DNA of 13,771 nucleotides from an uncultured Mailhella sp. (GTDB lineage Bacteria; Desulfobacterota; Desulfovibrionia; Desulfovibrionales; Desulfovibrionaceae). Every line of letters begins with the position of its first letter. Position 1 is the stretch's first letter. A program made the translations under genes and the position numbers. The notes beneath the pieces were generated by a model, which saw only the letters and a list, made by a program, of their open reading frames with translations, searched no databases and had not been told where the DNA came from. The stretch is taken from NCBI RefSeq assembly GCF_905187505.1, contig NZ_CAJJIC010000057.1:1-13771 (forward strand). The letters run 5' to 3'. Shown here one piece after another: positions 1 through 7,335 of the stretch.

Positions 1-261
1 CCCTACGATCGCGGAGGCTACGTCCTTCAGGATCCCGACCGTGACAAGAAGCTTCTGCTCCATCACCGCGAAATCCATCTGCTCACCACGCGCATCGAGC
101 AGAAGGGCCTCACCGTGGTGCCCACGAAACTGTATTTCAAGCAGGGCAAGGTCAAGCTGGAAATAGCCCTTGCGCGCGGCCGCAAGCTGCACGACCAGAG
201 AGAAGAACTCAAGCGCCGCGCCGAGTCCCGCGACATGGAACGGGAACTTGCGCACCGGTAA
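1..261 (+). CDS. smpB: SsrA-binding protein SmpB, 3' part (5' end outside window)
   Basis: SmpB binds tmRNA (SsrA) and delivers it to stalled ribosomes for trans-translation in the cytoplasm. Frame 1 is open from the first base and stops with TAA, giving the last 86 residues. SmpB is usually about 150-160 residues, so roughly the first 70 are missing. Recognisable blocks are the LHxREIHxL segment near residues 21-27, the VVPTKLYFKQGKVKLEIALARGRK core (residues 39-62 of the fragment), and the basic tail HDQREELKRR followed by RDMERE. That tail is the part that folds into the decoding centre. It is the only plus-strand gene here and converges on the TRAP operon. A strong intrinsic terminator follows about 60 bases after the stop. 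The identification is firm. Confidence 0.97.
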   Translation, partial: PYDRGGYVLQDPDRDKKLLLHHREIHLLTTRIEQKGLTVVPTKLYFKQGKVKLEIALARGRKLHDQREELKRRAESRDMERELAHR

Positions 262-324
262 TGTCCGTCTCGTTCAGAGACGCTGAAAACGCTTTGCCGC
301 ATCGGCAGAACGAGTTCACGCCGG

Positions 325-371
325 ACGACGGAAGGCGGCGTTCACATGGAACGCCGCCTTCCGTCGTTTTC
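325..371 (+). terminator. Intrinsic terminator of smpB
   Basis: A perfect 18-bp inverted repeat (325-342 with 350-367) encloses a 7-base loop and is followed at once by TTTT and a pyrimidine-rich stretch. No A-run precedes the left arm, so it works best for plus-strand transcripts, meaning smpB. The perfect 18-bp stem is unusually long for a terminator. Seen directly; the function is inferred from structure and position. Confidence 0.88.
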
Positions 372-480
372 TCCGACCGTACGCACGGCAAAGGTCCGGC
401 CTGTGCGGAAGCATGCCGTCATCCCGCGCGGGACCTTGGTCGCAGGGGATGGACACCGGCCTAAAACTCTGCGGATATAC

Positions 481-520
481 GGGGACGTGCCGCCCCTGAC
501 GCGGCGCGTCCCCGTTCTTT
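481..520. terminator. GC-rich hairpin between convergent smpB and the TRAP operon
   Basis: The arms 481-493 and 501-513 pair as 7 bp, one mismatch, then 5 bp, around a 7-base loop. On the plus strand the stem is followed by GTTCTTTTCCC, so it could be a second plus-strand stop. On the minus strand it lies 20 bases past the dctQM stop but has only a weak U-containing tail (GUAUAUCC). It is probably the 3' end structure of the TRAP operon and may act in both directions. No other hairpin was noticed between the dctQM stop and the smpB terminator. Confidence 0.6.
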
Positions 521-533
521 TCCCTCTGCCGCG

Positions 534-2465
534 CTATCCCTTCATCAGAGCGGGGAGAACGGTGGAAATCGGAGGGAAGGCTATGATGACGAGCAGGCAC
601 ACCAGAAGCGCCAGCACAAAGGGGACGGCCGCCCTGTACATGGTTCCCAGGGACACGGAAGCCACTTCCTTCATCACGAAGAGGCTGATGCCGAACGGAG
701 GCGTGATGGACGCCATGTTGTCGAGAATGACGATGATGACGCCGAACCAGATGAGATCCCAGCCGAACACCTTGGCGATGGGCACGAAAATGGGCACGCA
801 TATGAGAAGCAGCGGCATGGAGGGCAAAAAGCAGCCGAGAATCAGGAACACCATGACGATGGCGAACATGACGGCCATGCCGGGCAGATCCATGCCGGCT
901 ATGGTGTTGGCCAGCACCATGGGAATTCTGGTCATGGCCATGAAGTAGCTGAGCACGATGGCGCCGCACAGCACCGTAAAGCACATGGAAATGTACTTCG
1001 CGGAATCCTTGAGCGTGCTTATGAAATCCCTGACGCTGAGCCGGCGCAGAAGAAGCGCGAGAATGAGCGTGCCGCACGCGCCTATGCCGCCGCCTTCGGT
1101 GGCGGTGAACACGCCGCCGTAAATGCCGCCTATGACAAGGATGAAAATGAGCATGATGGGCAGGCCGGACTTCAGGGAAACGATTCTCTCAGCCATGGTA
1201 GCCCGCGGCAGGCGCGGCGCAAGAGAAGGATTTTTGACCACCATCAGCCACACGGCCAGCATGAAGCAGACCATGCACACAAGTCCGGGTATGATGCCTG
1301 CGATGAAAAGATCGCCTATGGACTGCTGCGCCAGCACGCCGTAAATAATGAACGTGGTGCTCGGAGGGATGAGACAGCCTATGGTGCCGGAACAGGCCAG
1401 CGTACCCACGGCCAGGGCGTCGTCATACCTGTTCTTGCGCATTTCCGGCAGGGCGATGGCCGCCATGGCTATGCTGCCGGAAAGCACGTCGCCCACCACC
1501 GCGCCGAACAGGGCGCAGGCCACCACGCTGCCCATGGCAAGCCCGCCGCGCATGTGTCCCATCCACTTGCGGGCGCAGTTGTAGATGTCCTCGCCGAACC
1601 TGGCGTAGAAGCACAGATATCCCATGAGCATGAAGAACATGAGCGGAGCCCAGGAATAGCTGCCCGCCGTGCTGTAGAGCGCCTTGCCCGTGGTTCCGAA
1701 CGACGCGGGAATGCCCTTGAGCTGGGCGATGAAGATGAGCCCCGTGGCAATAAGGGCAAAGGCCACCGGAACACCGAGAAAAAAGAGAATGAAAAGCAGG
1801 ACGAGACCGGCTATGCCGACCTTGATGGAGGACATTCCGGGAACCTTGTGCGTGGCGACGTACCACATGACGAGCACTCCCGCCACGGCCAGGACAAGGG
1901 CCAGCAGGGTCTTTCCCGCACCGTTCAGACGCATGGCTGCGGCCATGTTCTCAAAAAGCTGGGAGAGCAGAGCCACCGCCAGCAGACAAAAGCCGAAACT
2001 TGCAAAATAAATAAACGGTTCCAGTGGGATACGAAGAACCAGCGTAACGGACGACGTTTTCATGCCGTAGCGTAACGTGGTCCACGCACAAAACAGCACG
2101 ATGACCACGGACCACAGTCCCGTGGCGACTTCGAGAAGCGCCCGGGAAGGTTCCCTGAGGCGTGAGGTAAGAATGTCCATGGTGACATGGCTTTTCTGCC
2201 ACTGCGTGACCGCTATGGAAGAAAAGACGACGATCACCATGAGAAGTTCCGTAAGCTCCGTGGTCCCCGGGATGGAGCTGCCGAACATATACCTCAGAAA
2301 CACGTCGGCAAACGTAAGCAGAACCATGAGCATGAAAATGCCCATGCCCGCCGCGCTGAGAAAGGACGCCGGCTTTTCCGTCAGTCTCAGCATTCTTGCG
2401 ATTCCTTCCAGCATGTCGGGGAGTCCGGCTCCCTGTGCGGAACCGGTGGTGCGGGGATTTTCCAT
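534..2465 (-). CDS. dctQM: TRAP transporter fused small + large membrane subunits (DctQM)
   Basis: This is the inner-membrane part of a tripartite ATP-independent periplasmic transporter, which takes up an organic anion with sodium (or proton) symport. The 643 residues split into a DctQ part (about 1-180) and a DctM part (about 213-643). The DctQ part has four hydrophobic helices near 34-57, 70-87, 108-130 and 141-165, with the typical HVTMDIL segment at 93-99. An extra linking helix lies near 185-205. The DctM part contains repeated family blocks such as GVPVAFAL (residues 231-238), the CSGTIGCLIPPS region and the C-terminal ITPPFG. Such QM fusions are known in the family, for example in sialic acid TRAP systems. 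Translation starts at an ATG preceded by AAAGGA. It is the last gene of the operon, 111 bases after dctP, with a stem-loop in the gap. The substrate cannot be read from this subunit. Confidence 0.95.
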   Translation of the reverse strand: MENPRTTGSAQGAGLPDMLEGIARMLRLTEKPASFLSAAGMGIFMLMVLLTFADVFLRYMFGSSIPGTTELTELLMVIVVFSSIAVTQWQKSHVTMDILTSRLREPSRALLEVATGLWSVVIVLFCAWTTLRYGMKTSSVTLVLRIPLEPFIYFASFGFCLLAVALLSQLFENMAAAMRLNGAGKTLLALVLAVAGVLVMWYVATHKVPGMSSIKVGIAGLVLLFILFFLGVPVAFALIATGLIFIAQLKGIPASFGTTGKALYSTAGSYSWAPLMFFMLMGYLCFYARFGEDIYNCARKWMGHMRGGLAMGSVVACALFGAVVGDVLSGSIAMAAIALPEMRKNRYDDALAVGTLACSGTIGCLIPPSTTFIIYGVLAQQSIGDLFIAGIIPGLVCMVCFMLAVWLMVVKNPSLAPRLPRATMAERIVSLKSGLPIMLIFILVIGGIYGGVFTATEGGGIGACGTLILALLLRRLSVRDFISTLKDSAKYISMCFTVLCGAIVLSYFMAMTRIPMVLANTIAGMDLPGMAVMFAIVMVFLILGCFLPSMPLLLICVPIFVPIAKVFGWDLIWFGVIIVILDNMASITPPFGISLFVMKEVASVSLGTMYRAAVPFVLALLVCLLVIIAFPPISTVLPALMKG

Positions 2466-2518
2466 ATCTTTTTCCTTTGTCGAGGCCCTCCGGCCTCACG
2501 TCATGCAAACATACCATG

Positions 2519-2560
2519 GCGGCGTCCGCATCGCCCAGAAACAGGCCATGCGGACGCCCG
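2519..2560 (-). other. Intergenic stem-loop between dctP and dctQM
   Basis: A perfect 11-bp inverted repeat (2521-2531 with 2548-2558) encloses a 16-base loop that can form three further base pairs. No U-run follows on the minus strand, so it does not look like a terminator. Stem-loops in this position often protect the upstream mRNA, giving more binding protein than membrane protein. That role is inferred here. The remaining intergenic bases show only the dctQM ribosome binding site. Confidence 0.6.
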
Positions 2561-2576
2561 GAACTTTTCCGGCGGA

Positions 2577-3671
2577 TTACTTTCCGGAACTCTTTTTAAA
2601 AATCTCCATGGAGCGGCTGTCCTTCCACGGCTTGGCATAGGTGGACTGGAGCTCGTGAATCTTCTTCACCATGGCCTCACCGGGGTATCCCGCCTTGTCC
2701 AGAATCTGCGCCCATTCCACAGACACGGGAACAACCCGTCTGTCGATTTCCGCATATTCCTCATCGGTAAGCACATGAAGCTTGCCGCCCATCTGCTCCA
2801 TCCAGGTGTCGAGGCTCTGATAGGGAAGCGTATTCCAGAACTGCGAGAAGCTCTGACGACCGTACTCGCCGGACACGCTGTCGATCACGGCCTGCAGATC
2901 TTCGGGCATGCTGTCGTACACGTCCTGATTCATCATCACGCAGAACACGAAGCAGGTCGTCTGCACGGCGGTGACATGCTTGATGACGTCGCCGAGTCTG
3001 CGGGACACAAGCAGATCGTAGTCCACGGTGGCGGCGTCGATCACGCCCTGCTGAAGGCTGGTGAACACGTCGGCCATGGGCACGCTGACCACGGAAGCGC
3101 CGAGAGCACTTACCTTCTGCGCCACCTGATAGTCGCCGAGCACGTTGATCTTCTTGCCCTTGAATGCATCAAGCGTGGTGATGGGCTCCTTGCTGCCTAT
3201 GAGCATGCCTACGGTCTGCGCATGGGTGAAGAGCACCTTCACGCCGTCGAATTCCTTTTTCACTTGCGGAAAGGCTTCCTGAACGGCAAGCACGAAGGAG
3301 GTGGGGTCTTCCATGGAAACGCCGGGGCTCACCGTGGTGAACACGCGTTCATGGAACGGGAACTGGCCTACGGCCACGTCGAAGCTGAACTCCGCCATGT
3401 CCGCCACGCCGGTCTTGACGGATTCAAAGGCATCGGCTTCCTTGCTCAGCGCCTCGGCAAAATAGGGTTCCACCTTGATGCGTCCGTTGCTGCGCTTTTC
3501 CAGCTCTTCCACCCAGGGCTTGAGCGCATGGGTCCAGCGGTTGTGGATGGGAGGAATGGGCAGGTTGAGACTCAGCACGTATTCGGCGTCGGCCGCATTC
3601 GCGCTGCCGGAGACGGACAGGCCGGTCAGACAGAGCACCATGCTCAGAAAAATAAGGGACAGCTTTCTCAT
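2577..3671 (-). CDS. dctP: TRAP transporter periplasmic substrate-binding protein (DctP family)
   Basis: The protein captures the substrate in the periplasm and hands it to DctQM. It has 364 residues, normal for the family. The start chosen is the ATG at 3671, which has GAGGAG six bases upstream and begins a clear Sec signal peptide: MRK, a hydrophobic stretch to about residue 20, and a probable SPase I site after SANA near residue 26. An in-frame ATG further upstream would add 44 residues that read into the previous gene's end and is rejected. The family's central block is visible (DAFKGKKINV at 168-177, then LGASVVSVPMADVFTSLQQGVIDA). The residue after KKI, normally the arginine that salt-bridges the substrate carboxylate, is asparagine (N176). 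The ligand may therefore be bound differently from C4-dicarboxylates. It is third in the operon, 50 bases after the oxidoreductase gene. Confidence 0.95.
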   Translation of the reverse strand: MRKLSLIFLSMVLCLTGLSVSGSANAADAEYVLSLNLPIPPIHNRWTHALKPWVEELEKRSNGRIKVEPYFAEALSKEADAFESVKTGVADMAEFSFDVAVGQFPFHERVFTTVSPGVSMEDPTSFVLAVQEAFPQVKKEFDGVKVLFTHAQTVGMLIGSKEPITTLDAFKGKKINVLGDYQVAQKVSALGASVVSVPMADVFTSLQQGVIDAATVDYDLLVSRRLGDVIKHVTAVQTTCFVFCVMMNQDVYDSMPEDLQAVIDSVSGEYGRQSFSQFWNTLPYQSLDTWMEQMGGKLHVLTDEEYAEIDRRVVPVSVEWAQILDKAGYPGEAMVKKIHELQSTYAKPWKDSRSMEIFKKSSGK

Positions 3672-3691
3672 GGGGTTCTCCTCGTGCGTAC

Positions 3692-3714
3692 GTCCCGTCC
3701 GGCATGGACGGGAC
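3692..3714 (-). other. Short stem-loop upstream of dctP
   Basis: A 9-bp perfect inverted repeat (3692-3700 with 3706-3714) has a 5-base loop and lies between the oxidoreductase stop and the dctP ribosome binding site. No U-run follows on the minus strand, so it is unlikely to terminate. It could be a processing or stabilising element at the dctP 5' end, matching the stem-loop on the other side of dctP. Function inferred only. Confidence 0.45.
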
Positions 3715-3721
3715 AAAATCA

Positions 3722-5422
3722 TCATAAAAAGGTGTGCAGCGGGAACTTGAAGGATATGCAGGCGCCGGGACAGGCCAGACGGCAGCATCCGCAGTGCCAG
3801 CATTCATCGGGATAGGCCACCTGCGGCGAACAGTCTCCGGCCTTGAGAATGAGTCCGGGACAGCTTGCCACGCATTCTCCGCACTCCTGGCAGTGGCCGC
3901 AATGCAGACAGCGCCCGGCTTCCTCAACGGCGTCTTCCGCGCTGAAGCCCTTGTCGAGTTCCTCAAAGGCCAGCCAGGTTTCGCGGGCCGTATGCAGTTC
4001 CGTGTGCCTGCGCGGGCTCTTCACATGATAGGCGATGTTGACTATTTCATCGAAGGCAACCTCATGCTGCACCCCCTTATGCTCCAGGTATTTCAGCACG
4101 ATGCTGCCTTCCTCATTAAGCCACGCGTCGACGGCGCGCCCTTTCTCCACGCCCGTGAGAAAGGCATGAATGTCGAAGGCCGCCGCTCGGCCCTCGGCCA
4201 CGGCCGTGGACACCAGGGAAGGACCGCTGGCGCATTCGCCGGCCGCAAAAAGTCCGGGAATCGACGAGGCGCTGAACGAAGTCTTCACGCAGCCGCGGGG
4301 CGTTCTTTCCACCTTTTCCGCAGCGCTGCCTTCCAGCAGGGCAAGATCAACCATGAGACCGCTCGCGCAGATGACCACGTCCGCTTCCACGCGAAGCTTG
4401 CCGCCGGGGACGAACTCGGCGTGCAGCGCCCCGGATTCGTCAAAGGAAAACGAGGAAACGGCATCTGCCGTCACGGCGCGCACGCGTCCGTTCTCCACCT
4501 CGACGGAGGCTGCCAGATGACCGGTGTGAAGCGTGACGGACTCATCGTCGGCCTGCTCGATTTCGGCGCGGGGCACGCGCATGTGCTCACGGTCTTCCAG
4601 ACAGATCATGCTGGTTTCCGCCGCGCCGAGCCTGCGGGCCGTAAAGGCGCTGTCGAAGGCCACGCCGCCGCCGCCGAGAATGACCACCTTCCGTCCTTCG
4701 AGACTTTTGCGGCTCAGATTGGCGTCCTTCAGGAACGACACGGCGGGAAGCGCATACTCGATGCCGGGAATGTTCAGCATGCGCCCCTTGCGGTTGCCCA
4801 CAGCAAGCAGGCAGGCATCGTAGCGGGACATGATCTCGTCGAGACTGATGTCTCGTCCCACTTCCGTATTGGTGAGAATGCGGACGCCGAGGCCAAGAAT
4901 CATGCCCACTTCGCGGTCCACCACGTCCTTGGGCAGACGAAAGTCGGGAATGGACTGACGCGGCACGCCGCCCGCCACGGGCGAAGCCTCGAACACCGTG
5001 ACCTCATGACCGAGCAGCGCGGAAAAATAGGCGCAGGCCAGTCCGGCGGGTCCGGAACCTATGACGGCGATCTTTTTGCCGCTGGCAGGCAGTACCTTCA
5101 GTCTGCGCACGTCGGCAGCGCCTGCATCCGCCGCGTATCGTTCCAGTGAACGCAGGGAAAGCGCCTCATCGTACTGAGCGCGGTTGCACGCTCCCTCGCA
5201 GGGATGCGGACAAACTCTGCCCGTCACGCCGGGGAAGGGATTGCCTGCGCGAAGGACATACAGCGCGCGGGCGGGATCACCCTCGGCAATGGCTCTTTCC
5301 ATCTTCTGAATGGGATTGCCGAGAGGGCACTTGCTCTCACAGGGGGATGTCCGCCCCTGACCGGAACGTCCGTCGTTGCGGACATAGACCACATTGGTTT
5401 CTTTACTGAAAACAGGAGGCAT
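3722..5422 (-). CDS. GltD-like FAD/NAD(P)H oxidoreductase with C-terminal 2[4Fe-4S] ferredoxin domain
   Basis: Proteins of this type move electrons between NAD(P)H, FAD and iron-sulfur clusters in the cytoplasm. Counting from the ATG at 5422 (566 residues; AAGGAG six bases upstream), the N-terminal cysteines C28, C32, C71, C75 and C79 match the cluster domain of glutamate synthase small subunits. GSGPAG at 122-127 is the FAD dinucleotide-binding loop. GGGGVAFDSA at 250-259 is the NAD(P)H loop, with Val where GltD usually has Asn. AAGECASGPS at 393-402 is the second FAD motif. Two ferredoxin motifs close the protein: C511/C514/C517/C521-Pro and C541/C544/C547/C551-Pro. No large glutamate synthase subunit or glutaminase gene is nearby, so it is not glutamate synthase. 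Its place right after the AprA-like flavoprotein suggests it is that enzyme's redox partner. A longer in-frame start at 5470 lacks a ribosome binding site. Confidence 0.9.
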   Translation of the reverse strand: MPPVFSKETNVVYVRNDGRSGQGRTSPCESKCPLGNPIQKMERAIAEGDPARALYVLRAGNPFPGVTGRVCPHPCEGACNRAQYDEALSLRSLERYAADAGAADVRRLKVLPASGKKIAVIGSGPAGLACAYFSALLGHEVTVFEASPVAGGVPRQSIPDFRLPKDVVDREVGMILGLGVRILTNTEVGRDISLDEIMSRYDACLLAVGNRKGRMLNIPGIEYALPAVSFLKDANLSRKSLEGRKVVILGGGGVAFDSAFTARRLGAAETSMICLEDREHMRVPRAEIEQADDESVTLHTGHLAASVEVENGRVRAVTADAVSSFSFDESGALHAEFVPGGKLRVEADVVICASGLMVDLALLEGSAAEKVERTPRGCVKTSFSASSIPGLFAAGECASGPSLVSTAVAEGRAAAFDIHAFLTGVEKGRAVDAWLNEEGSIVLKYLEHKGVQHEVAFDEIVNIAYHVKSPRRHTELHTARETWLAFEELDKGFSAEDAVEEAGRCLHCGHCQECGECVASCPGLILKAGDCSPQVAYPDECWHCGCCRLACPGACISFKFPLHTFL

Positions 5423-5500
5423 CTCCAGCTCCTTGAAAAATGATGTCGATAAAGGACGCGTCCGCGTCACGGCCTCTCACCGCATGTCCGCGCCGCTCAT

Positions 5501-7162
5501 CTAGCGGACGACGGGCCTGCGCCATTCGCAGAAGGGAGCGCCGTCCTTTTGGAAGACGACAAGCAGCTTGTCGTCATAGGAATGGTCCTCTTCGGGATAA
5601 TCGGTGCGCTTGTAGACGAACCTGGTCTCCTTGCGTTCAAGAGAGGCCATGGTGGTCAGAATGCAGGTGCGCAGAAGATGGAAGGATTCATGGGCGCGCA
5701 TGAGCTCATGCAGGTTGGCGGCCATGACTTCGTTCATGCGGCTTTCAATGTAGGCCAGCTTTTCCAAGGCTATGCTCATGCCCTTGCCGCTGCGCACATA
5801 TCCCATGTAGTAGTTCATGACCTGCCGTATGGCGGCCTCGAACTTTTCCTGACGTATGCCGTCCTCCGCATGAAGAGGCATGAAGACTCGTTCCTTCTCC
5901 CGGAGTATCTCATCCTCGTCCACCGCCGAAGGCTCGTAGAGGGAACAGGCTTCCACGGCATGCGTTCCGGCGATGTAGCCGCTGCATATGGAACCGGAAA
6001 AGTCATGGAACATGCTTCCGCCGAAAAGCCCCTTCACTGAACGCGACTCGAAGTTGTCCTTGAGGTACATGATGCCGTTGACGTAAATTTCGGAAAGCTC
6101 CACTTCCATGGGCTTTTTGCTGAAGTCAATGCCGGCCTGCTCGCAGTAGTCGTTCCAGGTTTCCTTATCGCCGGGCATGCTGTCGTGCTGGAGATGGTGC
6201 AGAATGTCCTTGTCGATGTGCGTAAGGTCGAGCACGAAGGGCGGGCCGTTGCCCTCGGACTGCTCCTGTGCCGTTCCGCGCACGAGAAGACAGCGGGGGC
6301 CGACTTCCATCATGGGATGATACTTGGCCATGTAGCGCTCGCCGAGGGCGTTAATGCCCTTCGCGCCGCTGGAGGTGATGCCATTCATGCCGGGGCAGCC
6401 CCAGCCCTTGGGGATAAGGGTGGCTTCCTGCTCGGTGTCCAGCGTGATGATCTCCGCACCGGCCTCATAGCCCAGCGCTATCTGACTGCCGGTGATGAAG
6501 GGAGAAAAGGCGATGTTGAACGGATTGAGGGAAGAGTTCACCGTGACCCGTCCGGCAAGGCGGCCGAGCGCCAGCACCACGGAGCGGGTATGAATCACAT
6601 GAAAGGTACCGTCGAGCACATGAAAGCCCGCCGCTCCGACCACGCGTCCGTCACGCACAAGAAGCCTGGTGCACTGAAAATACTCAAGGGTGTCCACGCC
6701 CTTGGAACGGATGAGTCCGCCGAGTCTGCGCTTGATGTACTTGCCGTTGTTGATGTGGGTCCACCAGCTGCCGGGCTGACCGAATCCGGTGGTGCGGTAG
6801 AAGCTTCCGTCGGGATTATACAGAAATTCAATGCCCAGAGACTTGAGCATCTCTATCATGCGGGGCATGACGGCGAGCCACTGCTTCACCTGAGCCGGAG
6901 TGTAGCCCGTCATGGGCGTGCAGTAAAAATCTATGGCCGTGGCTTCGTCGTCACCGGGGGCTCCGGTATTCAGCACCGCCATAAAATGGTCGTTGCCGCC
7001 TCCGAGCGAACCGCAGCTTTCCAGCTTGCCCTTGTCCGCGAGGAGCACACGAACGCCCTTGCCGCTCGCCGCAAGCGCCGCGCCGCAACCGGACGCGCCC
7101 GCACCGAGCACAAGAACATCAGTCTCGTGCGTGATGACCGCCATCTCTCCAGAATCGTGCAT
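5501..7162 (-). CDS. AprA/fumarate-reductase-type FAD-dependent oxidoreductase, substrate unknown
   Basis: A flavoprotein of the fumarate reductase/succinate dehydrogenase/APS reductase alpha superfamily, 553 residues. It has no signal peptide, so it is cytoplasmic. The FAD-binding loop is GAGASG (20-25). SCGSLGGGNDHF (49-60) resembles the AprA flavin loop more than the histidinyl-FAD loop of SdhA. NALGERYM (271-278) and PRCLLVRGTAQE (289-300) match the fumarate reductase block, and R290 sits where that family's catalytic arginine lies. VLDLTHID (310-317) follows. The HYxMGGI active-site block of SdhA/FrdA is replaced by SEIYVNGI (357-364), as in AprA-like proteins. The C-terminal 120 residues look helical. 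The ATG at 7162 has AAAGGAGG six bases upstream. It is first in an operon with a ferredoxin-tailed oxidoreductase and a TRAP transporter, so it probably acts on the imported compound. True AprA is usually longer and paired with AprB, which is absent, so this is not called APS reductase. Confidence 0.88.
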   Translation of the reverse strand: MHDSGEMAVITHETDVLVLGAGASGCGAALAASGKGVRVLLADKGKLESCGSLGGGNDHFMAVLNTGAPGDDEATAIDFYCTPMTGYTPAQVKQWLAVMPRMIEMLKSLGIEFLYNPDGSFYRTTGFGQPGSWWTHINNGKYIKRRLGGLIRSKGVDTLEYFQCTRLLVRDGRVVGAAGFHVLDGTFHVIHTRSVVLALGRLAGRVTVNSSLNPFNIAFSPFITGSQIALGYEAGAEIITLDTEQEATLIPKGWGCPGMNGITSSGAKGINALGERYMAKYHPMMEVGPRCLLVRGTAQEQSEGNGPPFVLDLTHIDKDILHHLQHDSMPGDKETWNDYCEQAGIDFSKKPMEVELSEIYVNGIMYLKDNFESRSVKGLFGGSMFHDFSGSICSGYIAGTHAVEACSLYEPSAVDEDEILREKERVFMPLHAEDGIRQEKFEAAIRQVMNYYMGYVRSGKGMSIALEKLAYIESRMNEVMAANLHELMRAHESFHLLRTCILTTMASLERKETRFVYKRTDYPEEDHSYDDKLLVVFQKDGAPFCEWRRPVVR

Positions 7163-7197
7163 GAAAAACCTCCTTTCAGCTTTTCTGCTTTGACTCT

Positions 7198-7250
7198 GTT
7201 ATGAAGGGTCATGCCGGAACGGAGTAGTGCATTTGCATCATTTTTGCACT
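7198..7250 (-). promoter_or_regulatory. Candidate activator-dependent promoter/operator of the flavoprotein-TRAP operon
   Basis: The region between the regulator's terminator and the flavoprotein start must hold the operon promoter. It contains a TGCATTTGCA palindrome (7228-7237), an AGTGCA/TGCACT inverted repeat with 13-base spacing (7226-7231, 7245-7250), and A-rich TGCAAA-type repeats. A weak -10 (CATAAC read on the minus strand, 7198-7203) has no recognisable -35. If that -10 is right, the palindrome centre lies near -41.5, the class II position for CRP/FNR activators. All of this is inferred from spacing. A divergently acting repressor or chance A/T richness are alternatives. Confidence 0.38.
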
Positions 7251-7335
7251 TTTTTTCACTTTGCATGAGAAAAAGGCCGCCTCTCTTCCGCTTCTCTTCC
7301 GAAAACTTCGAGGAACGACGACCATCCGCCCTCTT

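Noticed and set aside
2187..3815. Long plus-strand open frame (542 codons) opposite dctP and the start of dctQM
   Set aside because: It is antisense to dctP, which has a clear signal peptide, family motifs and ribosome binding site. The translation is His/Gly/Ala-rich with no family resemblance, typical of a shadow in GC-rich DNA.
3734..5149. Long plus-strand open frame (471 codons) opposite the GltD-like gene
   Set aside because: Antisense shadow. The minus strand carries all cofactor motifs, and the plus-strand product is His/Gly/Arg-rich without recognisable domains.
3722..5422. Glutamate synthase small subunit (gltD)
   Set aside because: It carries a C-terminal ferredoxin domain and has no large-subunit partner. 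Its genomic partner is a flavoprotein.
5455..5468. Small hairpin between the flavoprotein and the GltD-like gene as a terminator
   Set aside because: Only a 5-bp stem with a weak tail. The 78-base gap between genes in the same direction fits an operon better.
5501..7162. Dissimilatory APS reductase alpha subunit (aprA)
   Set aside because: It is shorter than usual aprA, has no aprB beside it, and sits in a TRAP/oxidoreductase operon. AprA-like is as far as the sequence allows.
7205..7222. Sigma-54-like element (GGCATGACCC...) before the flavoprotein gene
   Set aside because: The -12 GC is not at the required distance (CA instead), so the essential GG-N10-GC pattern fails.
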